Assembly: GCA_017449285.1 (NCBI GenBank)
Contig: JAFSJX010000020.1
Span: 38,170-102,169, forward strand
Reading direction: 5' to 3'
Length of the DNA stretch: 64,000 nt
From: Treponema sp.
GTDB taxonomy: Bacteria > Spirochaetota > Spirochaetia > Treponematales > Treponemataceae
Made by a program: the position numbers and the translations under genes. The notes below the pieces were generated by a model. The model was not told the origin of the DNA. It made no database searches and saw only the letters and a list, made by a program, of their open reading frames with translations. Positions 27,080 to 36,249 of this stretch are shown one piece after another (position 1 is the first letter of the stretch; each line of letters opens with the position of its first letter).

Positions 27080-28192
27080 TTAAAGCATACTTGCAAGGGG
27101 CAAGGTTACACGCACTCCTGTAGAAAAAACTAATCCTGAAGCAAGACTTTTTCCAATAGACAGCGCAGAATCATCAGTATCATCAAAAACGGTGTAATGA
27201 ATATCCTGTTGAAATGAAATTCGTGTTTTTCCCACAGAAAATGATGGTGTCTGCCAGCATACGCCAATAATGCCAGGGAAAAATGACTGCCTGATTTCAG
27301 TATCACTGTCGCCGGGCAATGATGGCGTTCCGATTGCAATTACCGGCCCAAAAAAGAGACGGAAATATTCCCCCAATGTTACCGTTGCTACAATTGGAAG
27401 CTGCAAGTTGCCCGTGCCAGCATCATAGCGAAACATCGTGCCAATGCCAGGACGAATTATTTTGCCATCATACATAGCGTGCAGCATCGTACTAAATCCA
27501 CGGGCATTCAAACGAAAACTTTCTACTGTGTAAAAATTCCAGTCAAAATTGACCGTCGCATCCAAAATCACTTTGCTCAAAAAGCCCTTAAATCCTTTGG
27601 AAGAACCGTTTCCTGCTGATTTTGGCGCACCCGCAGCATCATTCGTTTTGCTTGCCGCTAAAGCGGCCCCAGAAAAACCGCTATCTGCCAGTTCTGATGA
27701 CTTTGATGCGGGCAAAAATCTGCCTGTCTGAAAATAATGTGTCTTCCAATAGTTTTCTTTTAGAGAAGAAAGGATAACGCCGTTATTCGGACCGTCACTC
27801 GCCGCATTGACAAACTGATTGTTACCGACATAGATACCTACATGACTTATCGAGCCGTCATCCGTTGTCTTGAAGAATACCAAATCTCCTGCTTCCCGCT
27901 CAGAATCATTAATAATCTCACAAAAATTATACATTGCCTTTGTCTGTCTGGGCAACTGAACTCCGATTGATTCCCGTGAGCAAGCAAAAACCAGCCCGGA
28001 ACAATCAAATGCATCCGGTCCGGTTGCACCTCGCATATATGGTTTTCCAATATATCGCTTGGAATATTCCACAAACGTGGTACGCATACTTGCGGCTTCT
28101 TCGGGAGAAACTGCTTTTGTCTGTGCGCATACCTGCGGTATTAAAATCACCAGAAAAAAGAGGACAATTAAAAAAATCGGCGTTTTCTTCAT
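27080..28192 (-). CDS. secreted NlpC/P60 peptidase with C-terminal barrel-like domain
   Basis: The 370 residues start with a signal peptide (IFLIVLFFLVILIPQVCA). The NlpC/P60 domain at about 35-165 keeps Cys in DAFDCSGLVFA and His in SISHVGIYVG, so it should be an active peptidoglycan endopeptidase. After a linker (about 170-200) comes a beta-rich C-terminal half, with ATVNFDWNFYTVESFRLN and VATVTLGEYFRLFFGPVIAIG, that looks like outer-membrane beta strands. Peptidase plus barrel-like domain is unusual. It lies in front of the lipoprotein gene. Confidence 0.75.
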   Translation of the reverse strand: MKKTPIFLIVLFFLVILIPQVCAQTKAVSPEEAASMRTTFVEYSKRYIGKPYMRGATGPDAFDCSGLVFACSRESIGVQLPRQTKAMYNFCEIINDSEREAGDLVFFKTTDDGSISHVGIYVGNNQFVNAASDGPNNGVILSSLKENYWKTHYFQTGRFLPASKSSELADSGFSGAALAASKTNDAAGAPKSAGNGSSKGFKGFLSKVILDATVNFDWNFYTVESFRLNARGFSTMLHAMYDGKIIRPGIGTMFRYDAGTGNLQLPIVATVTLGEYFRLFFGPVIAIGTPSLPGDSDTEIRQSFFPGIIGVCWQTPSFSVGKTRISFQQDIHYTVFDDTDDSALSIGKSLASGLVFSTGVRVTLPLASML

Positions 28193-28224
28193 ATTTTTAC
28201 TATCGGCAGAAAACGGATGATGGT

Positions 28225-29526
28225 TTATTTTTCTTTGTGCCGACGGTCAAGTTCATCGTACACGTCCTTCCAACTGACCCCTTCTTTGTACATCAGTACG
28301 CTTACAAAGTAGAGCAAATCCGCCGCTTCCCAAATCACTTCGTCTCTTGTTTCCGCATCATCACAAAGTTCTTCGGCTTCTTCCATAATTTTTTCGCGCA
28401 CACGCTCGGCATTGAGTGTGGCGGTATAACTGCCAGGGCGGGGATTCGCAAAGCGTTCGGCAATCGTTCCAAACAGTCGTTCCAAGGAAGATTTTTCATC
28501 GGGGTCGCTCCCGAAGCAGGTAAAACTTCCTGTGTGGCACACGCCGCCGTGAGGAATGACCGTAGCAAGAACTGTGTCGCGGTCGCAGTCAGCACGCATT
28601 TTGACCAATTCTAAAAAATGCCCGCTAGTCTCGCCTTTCGTCCAAAGCGTATTGCGTGTACGGCTAAAGAAAGTCAGTTTTTCGGTCTGGAATGATTTTG
28701 CGAAGGCTTCACGGTTAGCATAGCCCATCATCAGCACTTCGCCCGCAGGACTTTGCGCAATCACAGGAATTAAATCTCCCGCTTTTTTCCAGTTCAGGCA
28801 GTTGATAAACGAATCCTGCAAACTCACTTTGCCTGTGTACAAAGCCATACCCAACTGCACGTCACAGCCAAGTGCTTCCAGTTCAGTCACCTGCTCCAGC
28901 GAATTTACACCGCCAGCCGCAACCACACGGCACTTTACCGCCTTGCGCAAAGCACGAACCATATCCATATCCGTTCCCTGCATACAGCCTTCTTTTTCCA
29001 CGCAGGTGAACAACAATTCAGAGCAATATTTTTCGGCTTCCTTCGCGCCCTCAATCAGCGGAATGTCCACTGTTTCTGTCCAGCCTTTAACGGCAATTTT
29101 TCCGTTAATCGCATCCACGCTGATAATCACGCGCTGCTTTCCGATTGCCTTTGTCAGTTCTTCCAAAAATACCGTGTTCAGAATAGATTCGCCTTGTTTT
29201 GGTTCGGAATTCCATGCCGCACTTCCGACAATCACTTTTTCTGCGCCCAAAGAAATCAGTTCCCGCGCTTTTTTTACGTCACGGATACCACCACCCACGC
29301 GCACATTCCCACGGCGCAGAAGCGTTTTGAGCAACTCCGTATTCTTTGTGTTTCCCTTTGCGTCCGTATTCCGCAGTGCCTGGTCAAGGTCAATAATTGC
29401 CACTTCGCCGTATTTATTAAAATCACCAATCAGCGCATCCGCATCATCACGTTGGAGTACCAAATCCTTACCATTTTTAAGTTGAACAACGTGTCCGTCT
29501 TTTAAATCAATTGAAGAAATTACCAT
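28225..29526 (-). CDS. HisA-HisI-HisE fusion, histidine biosynthesis
   Basis: 433 residues combining three steps. The first 235 are HisA-like (SSIDLKDGHVVQL, VRVGGGIRDVKKARELISLGAEKVIVG, IISVDAINGKIAVKGW), the ProFAR isomerase. About 245-340 is HisI, PR-AMP cyclohydrolase, with zinc-site MRADCDRD and GGVCHTGSFTCF. The rest is HisE, PR-ATP pyrophosphatase, with EEAEELCDDA and VIWEAADLLYFVSVLMY. Fusion of HisA to HisIE is not the common order. No other his gene is nearby. The ATG has no SD; TATACT (29539-29534) ends seven bases before it, so the message is probably leaderless. Confidence 0.88.
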   Translation of the reverse strand: MVISSIDLKDGHVVQLKNGKDLVLQRDDADALIGDFNKYGEVAIIDLDQALRNTDAKGNTKNTELLKTLLRRGNVRVGGGIRDVKKARELISLGAEKVIVGSAAWNSEPKQGESILNTVFLEELTKAIGKQRVIISVDAINGKIAVKGWTETVDIPLIEGAKEAEKYCSELLFTCVEKEGCMQGTDMDMVRALRKAVKCRVVAAGGVNSLEQVTELEALGCDVQLGMALYTGKVSLQDSFINCLNWKKAGDLIPVIAQSPAGEVLMMGYANREAFAKSFQTEKLTFFSRTRNTLWTKGETSGHFLELVKMRADCDRDTVLATVIPHGGVCHTGSFTCFGSDPDEKSSLERLFGTIAERFANPRPGSYTATLNAERVREKIMEEAEELCDDAETRDEVIWEAADLLYFVSVLMYKEGVSWKDVYDELDRRHKEK

Positions 29527-29533
29527 ACTGTTC

Positions 29534-29539
29534 AGTATA
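29534..29539 (-). promoter_or_regulatory. -10 element of the HisA-HisI-HisE gene
   Basis: TATACT on the minus strand, followed by seven bases and the ATG. ATGACG is 18 bases upstream as a weak -35. No SD lies between -10 and start. Confidence 0.6.
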
Positions 29540-29547
29540 TCAAAAAA

Positions 29548-31767
29548 TCAATCATTCGTCATCAGTTCGCGTACAGTGTCTGCGGGGGTTTTATTGTAGT
29601 AGAGCCAGTTATACATTGCCGCCGCCGAAATGACTTTTCTGCCGTATTCACGGGTTTCGGCATAGGGAAGCGTTTCCAAAAACAAATCCATGCTGATTCC
29701 GGTGGGCTGATGGGCTTTTTTTCCGGTCGCGCTCCAATCACGTTTTGCAATGCGAACCCATTCGCGCACATTCGTCAGCCCCGCATTATAGGCAAACAAT
29801 GCAAGCGCTTCCGCACTGTCTGAGCGTTCAATTAGTTCTTTCAAGTAAAATGCACCGAGCCGAACATTGATTGCGGGGTCAAGGATATTATAATTAGGAA
29901 TTTTCAGTTTTCGTGCAATATCGGCGGCGGTTGATTCCATCAGTTGGGTCAGACCTTGTGCGCCAACAGAACTTGAAATTTCCGCGTCAAAAAAACTTTC
30001 GCTTCGGATAAGGGCATACAAAAGGCTCTCTTCCAAATCGTTTTCCTTACATGCCGCCTCTACCAAATCGTTGTAAAAACGCGGAAAACTGAGTTCCAAA
30101 AGTTTGTGCGGAATTTTTTCTGTCGCGCTATTTTTTGTGCGGGCGGCAATTCTTAGGCTTTGCACATGAAAACTTTTATTGTATGTTCCGCATCCGTTTA
30201 AGAACTGACTTGCCTGCATTGACGCTTCAATACTCATCTGGGAACGATGTGCCAGCCATTCGCTGTAGATTTTTTGTGGAAAGCCGAATGCCGCATAGCC
30301 ACCCAAAAGCCTGTCCGCATCGGGATTAACCTGAATCGTCCGTTCACTTACGGGCGCACACAAGGTCGTCTCAATGAAATCTTTGTCCCGCACGTTCAGA
30401 CGTTCCAACGCAAGCACTTTGTAATATAAATCCGATCCGCCAGAAAGTACCCTCGTAAAAGCGGCGACTGCCTCGCGTGTCTGAAGTCCAGTCTCATTTT
30501 TTATCAGTCCGTCTTCCAGCAAGCGACCAGCAATGTACGCATATTTACAAAAAGTCTCTTCCGAAGATTTCCCATCGATAATCTGCCACACATTGTAAAA
30601 ATCCTGCCATTGCTGATGAGAAAGCAACAGAACCGAAAGAGACTCAAAAAAGTCGTCAAAATACGATTTTTCGTGCATTGTGTTGCAGTAAGTTTTGAGA
30701 GAAGCGATAATGTCATTGGTAGAAGTGCGCAGTTGTGTATTCAAAAGATACCACAGGGCATTGTCATAACGGCTTTCAATCTGCGTCGCATCCATCGCAT
30801 ACTTAAATCGACTGATTGCCTGTCCTGGGTAGCGTCCTGTTTTGTCGAAAAGCCGCCCCGCATAAAAATAAGCAAAAAATTGCGCCTCTCCCTCCAACTG
30901 GCGGGCAATACGATCAAATTGAAACGCGGCGGCATAATAATCGGTCGTTCCATACAAACTGGCTTTCCCCATATCAGAAACCAATAGCGGCGGAATCTCA
31001 ACGCCTTCTGCTTTGCACAACCCGAACACGCTCATAATCTGATTGAACGCGGCATAATATCTCTTTCGGAAAACCGTCACCCGATAATCCATCAACGTCT
31101 GATTCAGTGTCAAATCCAATTCTTCTTCCTGACCATCAAGACTGATAGGCTTAATCGGACTATTTTCTGAAAAACCAAGTTGCACTGTCTCTTCGGGAAT
31201 TTCTTCTGAATTTTGTCTTTTTGATTCGGCGATAAAATTCAGATATTTTTCATACATCTCAAGATGGTCAGAAGAAAGCGCACGCCCCATCATCCAAAAA
31301 AACAAATCATTTTCAAAGCGGCTATCATTTTTCTGGAGCATAGCATCAAGCCGCAGTTTGACCAGTTCGTTCGGAGACCCAAGAATATCAATATGCTCCG
31401 TGTACAAAATGATAAGCGAATATTCGGCATTGCGACTCAGTTCCGTACAGGCAACCAAAAGCGCATTATCATCGTTCCACTGCGACACAAGATATTTGCT
31501 TGCCTCAACTCGTTCGCGCACATTCCCCAGTTGAGTCAATGCTTCGGCACAACGGCGGCGGGTAATATCGTTGCCTTTTCCAAGACCTTCTTTAAACAAC
31601 CTCATCGCATTCAGCCCGTCATTCTGGTCTGCCGCATGAAGAGCCATAAAATATGATGATTCTTTTTTAAAGATATGCTGTGGAGAAGACCCTGAACAAG
31701 TTGTGAGGAGAAAAATAAAAGATGCTGTCAGCAAGAAACAGGAAATTTTCAATGTATTTTTAGGCAT
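29548..31767 (-). CDS. soluble lytic murein transglycosylase-like lipoprotein
   Basis: About 739 residues. The signal peptide ends in a lipobox (FLLTTCSG). The long middle is helical, with repeat-like segments as in Slt70 superhelices. The C-terminal SLT domain has LLYALIRSESFFDAEISSSVGAQGL, TQLMESTAADIARK and LALFAYNAGLTNVREW, with the catalytic Glu in ALIRSESFF. It cleaves glycan strands of peptidoglycan. The frame opens to 31830, where its ATG overlaps the LysM gene's stop, but 21 residues before MPKNTLK are encoded by an inverted repeat, so the start is uncertain among 31830, 31788 and 31767. Confidence 0.85.
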   Translation of the reverse strand: MPKNTLKISCFLLTASFIFLLTTCSGSSPQHIFKKESSYFMALHAADQNDGLNAMRLFKEGLGKGNDITRRRCAEALTQLGNVRERVEASKYLVSQWNDDNALLVACTELSRNAEYSLIILYTEHIDILGSPNELVKLRLDAMLQKNDSRFENDLFFWMMGRALSSDHLEMYEKYLNFIAESKRQNSEEIPEETVQLGFSENSPIKPISLDGQEEELDLTLNQTLMDYRVTVFRKRYYAAFNQIMSVFGLCKAEGVEIPPLLVSDMGKASLYGTTDYYAAAFQFDRIARQLEGEAQFFAYFYAGRLFDKTGRYPGQAISRFKYAMDATQIESRYDNALWYLLNTQLRTSTNDIIASLKTYCNTMHEKSYFDDFFESLSVLLLSHQQWQDFYNVWQIIDGKSSEETFCKYAYIAGRLLEDGLIKNETGLQTREAVAAFTRVLSGGSDLYYKVLALERLNVRDKDFIETTLCAPVSERTIQVNPDADRLLGGYAAFGFPQKIYSEWLAHRSQMSIEASMQASQFLNGCGTYNKSFHVQSLRIAARTKNSATEKIPHKLLELSFPRFYNDLVEAACKENDLEESLLYALIRSESFFDAEISSSVGAQGLTQLMESTAADIARKLKIPNYNILDPAINVRLGAFYLKELIERSDSAEALALFAYNAGLTNVREWVRIAKRDWSATGKKAHQPTGISMDLFLETLPYAETREYGRKVISAAAMYNWLYYNKTPADTVRELMTND

Positions 31768-31820
31768 TGAGCGCAGTCGAAATGTCATTGCATGAATCGT
31801 GGTTTCGACAACGCTCAACC
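31764..31820. repeat. short palindromic repeat pair at the transglycosylase start
   Basis: CATTGAGCGCAGTCGAAATG (31764-31783) and TTTCGACAACGCTCAACC (31803-31820) are inverted near-copies of each other. The same family recurs inside the radical SAM gene at 41652-41670 and 42852-42870 (TCGACAGGCTCAA core). The pair could fold into a hairpin over the start region. Confidence 0.75.
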
Positions 31821-31829
31821 TCCTTTCCA

Positions 31830-33722
31830 TCAGTCTTCTGGAATCAGAATATCTGTGCCTGAGATAATAAGGTCGGGGTTCTTAATTTTGTTGTACCGCG
31901 CGATTTTGTGGTACTTCCAAGGATTCTTGTAGTATGATTCGGAAATATCCCACAAAGTATCACCCCACTTAATCCGATAGCGCACATCGCGTTTTTCTTT
32001 CGGCTTTGGCGCAGGAACAGGAACAATATCAGGCGTAGGAGCGACAACAATTTTATCTTCCTGAGCATCGGTCACCACTACAGAAGGAACTTTTGGCTCT
32101 GGCTCCTCAATCGGTGCGGGATTAGGAGCAGGTTCAGGCTTTGCGGGTTTTTGATTGCCCCACAGTTCATTTTCTTCAAGAGTGATTTCCGCCATCGGTT
32201 TAATCCAGCCAGATTCTTCGTTTCCAGAAGATTTCTTTGTATTCCGTGACTTAATCAGATTATATTTTGACGGAATAACAAAGAGAACCAGCAGCGTGGC
32301 AATAATACAGATGATAGCACAAACTACGCAAATAATGACTGGCACACGGGTCTTCTTTTTGACCACATCGCCTTCGTCTTCGTAAGGGGTCGAATGTTCC
32401 CCGGCAATAGTCTCCTCATCGTACAAATCAGAAAAATCCATTGCAGAAGAAGTTGCCGTCATAGAAGACGAATTTTCGGTAACAGATTTTGTAGAAAAGT
32501 CATCGTTCTCAAAAATCGGGTCGTCAAACAATCCGTTCAAATCCGTTGATTCTGCGGGAGTGTCGTCAAAGTCAGGCAGAGAAAAATCTGCCTCGTTCAA
32601 ATCAGATTGCGTTTCGGCGGCGGAATCCGTGTCAAAATCAGAAGAAATCGTCGTGTCAAAATCAGCCGCAGAGTCAGAAGCAACCGTTGTATCAAAATCA
32701 GCCGTAGAGTCATCTGAAACAGTTGTGTCAAAGTCGGCAGTGGAATCGGCATCCGGCACGGTAAAATCTGCCAATGGGTCAGCAGAAACTGATTTTGTCG
32801 CTGTTGTGTCAAATTCTGTATCGTCAAAATCGGGCAAATCCAGCGAAAAATCTTCAAGCGATGGTCCTGTAGCCACCTCGGCTTCAGAAACAGTTTCTGT
32901 TTCGGCAGTAGTTTCTGCTTCGGTAGCAGATTCAACTGGTTCGCTAGAATCTGTTTCTACCGTATCAAAACTGAAGTCTGGAACATCAAACAAATCATCT
33001 GCTTTTGTCTCTTCGCTATCCAATGCAAATTCATCTGTCGCTACAGTCGGCTCATCATCAGCGGGTAGCGTTTTTGCCGCAGAAGAATCAATCTCGTCAA
33101 AACTCGGCAAATCCAAAGAAATGTCATCAAATGAGGCCGTTGCCGCCAAAGCCGCGCTTTCTTCTGTGGCATTGATTTCTTTTTCAACCTGTTCTGTCTC
33201 TTCCTCAACTTTTTTTGCCGTTGTGGAAGCAAATTCATCGTCAGTCAAATCGTCAAAAGAAAAATCTTCTGTGGTAAATTTTTCAGTAACATCTTCTGAC
33301 TGATTTTGTGCTTCAAGCGCGGCAAGTTCGGAATCGGCAATACCTGTATCAGCGATTGAAAAATCAACGTCTGTATTTTCGCGTTCGGCAAGCGTTCTGG
33401 AAACAAGTTTTACCTGTGTCTCACTTTTTGAGCCTGTCTCTGCGTCAATGACTTCGGCTTTAAGCTCGTTATTTTCATCAAGGCTTACGGAAAGGTGCAA
33501 ACTGGGTTCGCCATTGGGACGCGGATTCAACTGGGTCACTTCAAGGGTGTCAACATATTCCGCATCCTCCATAGTACCCGTTTCAGACCGATACAAGTCA
33601 ACTTGCACTTTGGTCTGATTATCTTTTACTGTGGTCAAATCCAACTTCCGTGTTTTTGGCTCACCTTCTTCGAGAATGGGATAAAAAGTGCCGTCCGCCA
33701 GCTTAATTCCAATTGTTTTCAT
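31830..33722 (-). CDS. membrane-tethered protein with Hsp70-SBD-like N-domain and LysM C-domain
   Basis: 630 residues. About 1-110 resembles the beta substrate-binding subdomain of DnaK: TTVKDNQTKVQVDLYRSETG, then TQLNPRPNGEPSLHLSVSLD, then ELKAEVIDAETG. A long acidic region follows (about 115-430) with many DFSL-P-DFDD-like units and Thr/Ser/Ala. Then come KKKTR and one membrane helix (about 448-478), a Pro/Glu linker, and a LysM domain at the C-terminus (YRIKWGDTLWDISESYYKNP). Positive-inside charge puts the N-terminal half in the cytoplasm and LysM at the wall. The SD GAGGAAAC precedes ATG. Its stop overlaps the transglycosylase frame. Confidence 0.75.
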   Translation of the reverse strand: MKTIGIKLADGTFYPILEEGEPKTRKLDLTTVKDNQTKVQVDLYRSETGTMEDAEYVDTLEVTQLNPRPNGEPSLHLSVSLDENNELKAEVIDAETGSKSETQVKLVSRTLAERENTDVDFSIADTGIADSELAALEAQNQSEDVTEKFTTEDFSFDDLTDDEFASTTAKKVEEETEQVEKEINATEESAALAATASFDDISLDLPSFDEIDSSAAKTLPADDEPTVATDEFALDSEETKADDLFDVPDFSFDTVETDSSEPVESATEAETTAETETVSEAEVATGPSLEDFSLDLPDFDDTEFDTTATKSVSADPLADFTVPDADSTADFDTTVSDDSTADFDTTVASDSAADFDTTISSDFDTDSAAETQSDLNEADFSLPDFDDTPAESTDLNGLFDDPIFENDDFSTKSVTENSSSMTATSSAMDFSDLYDEETIAGEHSTPYEDEGDVVKKKTRVPVIICVVCAIICIIATLLVLFVIPSKYNLIKSRNTKKSSGNEESGWIKPMAEITLEENELWGNQKPAKPEPAPNPAPIEEPEPKVPSVVVTDAQEDKIVVAPTPDIVPVPAPKPKEKRDVRYRIKWGDTLWDISESYYKNPWKYHKIARYNKIKNPDLIISGTDILIPED

Positions 33723-33767
33723 AAGTTTCCTCTATAAAACAACGCGCCTATAGCCAAATAATTCTAT

Positions 33768-34694
33768 TTATTTTGCGTTTCCTGCATTAACTGCTGATGA
33801 TGACGTAGCAGTTGTACGTGGCGTTGTTGCGGCAGGAGTGCGCGAAGCAGGAACAACGGTCGGCGTATTGCTGAATGAATATTCATTTATGTCTATCAGC
33901 TCGTTTACCGTTGTGCCGAATTTTTCTGCAACCGTATAAGTCGTAGTGCGGCTTACATTTCCTGCATCATCATATTTGTAGATAACACGTGTAACCAATT
34001 TGTTCGCGCCATCATAAGTTTGTTCTTCAGTAATCGCATAATTTGCGTCAAAACGATAGACAACTTTTTTACTCTGAAGACCAAGCCCGTTCGTGTAGGT
34101 AACTTCGGAAAGTTTGCCCGCATCATTGTAGCCAAGTACGCGTTTTCCCTCCAAGTATCCTTCCGCGGCATACTGATACACTTCTGACTCGCGGTTCAAA
34201 TCATCATATTTGGTGATTGTCTTTCCAAGCAACGCGCCTTCTGTGTTGTAGTAGGCTTCTTCTGCCTGTTTTCCGCTGTATTTCCAGATTGATTTATTTA
34301 CCAGAACATCATTCGCATTGAACTGTGATTCGTCAATTTTGTTGCCGTTCGCATCATAAGACGTAATGATTTTCCAGTTGATTTTTCCTTCTGCATCGGT
34401 ACAAGTCGCAGAAATTTCGTGACCCAACGCATCGTATTCATAAACCACTTTGTCTACAAGCACATCTCTGTTACTGAATTCCGATGATTCGATTTCATTC
34501 CCTGCCGCATCGAATACATGGACATATTTTGCGGCCGGAGAACGATAATAGTCACCAAATTTTTCTGTAATGGTGTAACTTGTTCTTGTGTATTCCCGGA
34601 CACCGCTTTTTTTCACTACGGGTACAGCCGTGTCAAAGGCATACAGACCAAATGTTGTCGCCGCAACCAAAAGAACGAATAAGATTTTTTTCAT
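33768..34694 (-). CDS. secreted YD/RHS-like repeat protein
   Basis: 308 residues after ATG 34694. Signal peptide MKKILFVLLVAATTFGLYA. The body is made of about nine units like VVYEYDALGHEIS, ITSYDANGNKID, ITKYDDLNRESE and VIYKYDDAGNVSR, resembling the YD repeats of RHS proteins but shorter. The last 35 residues are Thr/Ala/Pro-rich. A GGGGGAAAT SD precedes the ATG. It is probably surface-exposed or periplasmic; no toxin domain is visible. Confidence 0.7.
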   Translation of the reverse strand: MKKILFVLLVAATTFGLYAFDTAVPVVKKSGVREYTRTSYTITEKFGDYYRSPAAKYVHVFDAAGNEIESSEFSNRDVLVDKVVYEYDALGHEISATCTDAEGKINWKIITSYDANGNKIDESQFNANDVLVNKSIWKYSGKQAEEAYYNTEGALLGKTITKYDDLNRESEVYQYAAEGYLEGKRVLGYNDAGKLSEVTYTNGLGLQSKKVVYRFDANYAITEEQTYDGANKLVTRVIYKYDDAGNVSRTTTYTVAEKFGTTVNELIDINEYSFSNTPTVVPASRTPAATTPRTTATSSSAVNAGNAK

Positions 34695-34843
34695 ATTTCC
34701 CCCTAAGCATTTAAACAAGTCACCGATAAACCGACGATTTGTTACAAACTATTCTTTTAAATAATCGACTAATTTATCAGACACCTTGAATTATTCTATA
34801 CTATTTTTGAGGATTTGATAAGAGAATATCGAGAGAATTCGCC

Positions 34844-34869
34844 AAAAAGGGTCGGCAAAGAACCGACCC
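34844..34869 (-). terminator. intrinsic terminator after the secreted esterase gene
   Basis: On the minus strand GGGTCGG, a seven-base loop and CCGACCC form a perfect stem followed by five T. It lies just after the stop at 34881. Confidence 0.9.
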
Positions 34870-34880
34870 CTCCACACCTG

Positions 34881-36062
34881 CTACTTGAACTGTTTATCCA
34901 ACCAATCAAATGCCAATTTTTGCTGTTCCGCGGGGAACGAATGTGTCAGTCCTGCGTTCATCGTAGTAACCAACTTGTCGTCCGCGCCGTTCGCCTGCCA
35001 GATTTTGCGCATCTTTGCATAAGCATTGTTCGTGCTTTCCACAGGGTTTACGCCATCTTTATCACCAGAAATGAAATACATCGCTTTTGGTGCGGCAAGA
35101 CCCGCTACATCAGGATAGTCCAAGTATTTTGCAATCGTCGGATGCAACATACTGAACGCACTGTTTCCCTTAAGCTGACCGTCGCCATCTACGATATGGT
35201 CTTTCATCGTGCCAATCCAGCAGACAGAGATGCCCGCAGTAATGTCATCGCTGATTGCCGCAAGCTGCCATGCACGGAACCCGCCCATGCTGAATCCCAC
35301 ACACGCTACCTTTGTGCTGTCTACTTCGGGAAGAGAAGCAAGGAATTTTGCCGCACGGCAGTCTTCCTGCGCGATGATTCCTGCAAAACTCGTTCCCATG
35401 TTGAACAAATTGGAAGCAAGACTCTGCTGAGACCCCGTTGAGAATCCTTTTACGGAGCGATCTCCCCAACCAAATGCATCAAAACTCAGCACTACGTAGC
35501 CACGTTTTGCCAATTCGTCACCAGGGAACTTCTCGCTGAAATACGTCTTTGCCCAGTCCTGCGTCAATTTAAGCCGCTCTTCGTCAACCTTAGTCTTTCC
35601 GAACGGTTTGACCATCTTTTCCTTGCCGATTCTGAAATTTGAGCCATGGTCGTGGAGCATAAGTGCGGCCGGAAATTTTTGATTCTTTTTTCCTTTGGGA
35701 ACCAACAGGTATGCCAGCACACGGCTTTCTTTGCTGATATTGAAGACAACTTTTTGCGCTGTGTAGCCGTCACGCTTTTCAGAATCGATAACCACCATGT
35801 CAAACGGAGTATTGTCCTCATTCTGAATCATCAGTTCACGCGCTTTTTCCAATCCTGCTTTTTTCCATGCCACAGGATCACTTCCGTCCTTCCAGCCAAG
35901 CGAATATGTCATACGCGCTTTCAATGCTTCATAGAACGTAGGCAAACAGCGGTCAGCCGCATTGATTTCCTGCGTCACATATTTTTCATCGCCTTTTGCA
36001 AAAGCAAGTGAAACAGACAGTACGGCAACCATTAGTACCGCAAACATCTTACACTTTTTCAT
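34881..36062 (-). CDS. secreted alpha/beta-hydrolase (acetyl-esterase / dienelactone hydrolase-like)
   Basis: About 393 residues from MKKCKMFAVL. Signal peptide VAVLSVSLAFAKG. The hydrolase domain has FPAALMLHDHGSNFRIGKEK, ASLPEVDSTKVACVGFSMGGFRAW with the nucleophile Ser, and a C-terminal acid/His pair near GLTHSFPAEQQK. The family includes acetyl xylan esterases and peptidases of similar size, so the substrate is uncertain. The frame continues to 36194 without support; GAGGG lies three bases before ATG 36062. A strong terminator follows. Confidence 0.82.
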   Translation of the reverse strand: MKKCKMFAVLMVAVLSVSLAFAKGDEKYVTQEINAADRCLPTFYEALKARMTYSLGWKDGSDPVAWKKAGLEKARELMIQNEDNTPFDMVVIDSEKRDGYTAQKVVFNISKESRVLAYLLVPKGKKNQKFPAALMLHDHGSNFRIGKEKMVKPFGKTKVDEERLKLTQDWAKTYFSEKFPGDELAKRGYVVLSFDAFGWGDRSVKGFSTGSQQSLASNLFNMGTSFAGIIAQEDCRAAKFLASLPEVDSTKVACVGFSMGGFRAWQLAAISDDITAGISVCWIGTMKDHIVDGDGQLKGNSAFSMLHPTIAKYLDYPDVAGLAAPKAMYFISGDKDGVNPVESTNNAYAKMRKIWQANGADDKLVTTMNAGLTHSFPAEQQKLAFDWLDKQFK

Positions 36063-36182
36063 ATTCCCTCTTTTCCTCCAAAAGAAATAAGTTACTTTTA
36101 TTGTACCACAGAAATCCAAAAGCGCAAGAAAAAAGCAATAATCTGCCATCCCAAAACTCGCCTTCCTTGTAAAAAAAAGACT

Positions 36183-36210
36183 TTGTAAAAACAAAAAACA
36201 ATGGTAAAAT
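36183..36210 (+). promoter_or_regulatory. promoter of the LutC-like gene
   Basis: TTGTAA (36183-36188), 16-base spacer, TAAAAT (36205-36210), leading to a GGAGG SD before ATG 36250. Confidence 0.6.
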
Positions 36211-36249
36211 AATTAATTGTTCAACATTAAAAGAACCAAGGAGGTCACT

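Noticed and set aside
32560..33303. 247-codon plus-strand frame rich in Ser and Val
   Set aside because: It is the mirror of the acidic Asp/Ser repeat region of the LysM protein and has no SD or recognisable domain.
34740..34800. Riboswitch in the leader of the YD-repeat gene
   Set aside because: No stem set or conserved motif of a known class; only weak A/T-rich pairing.
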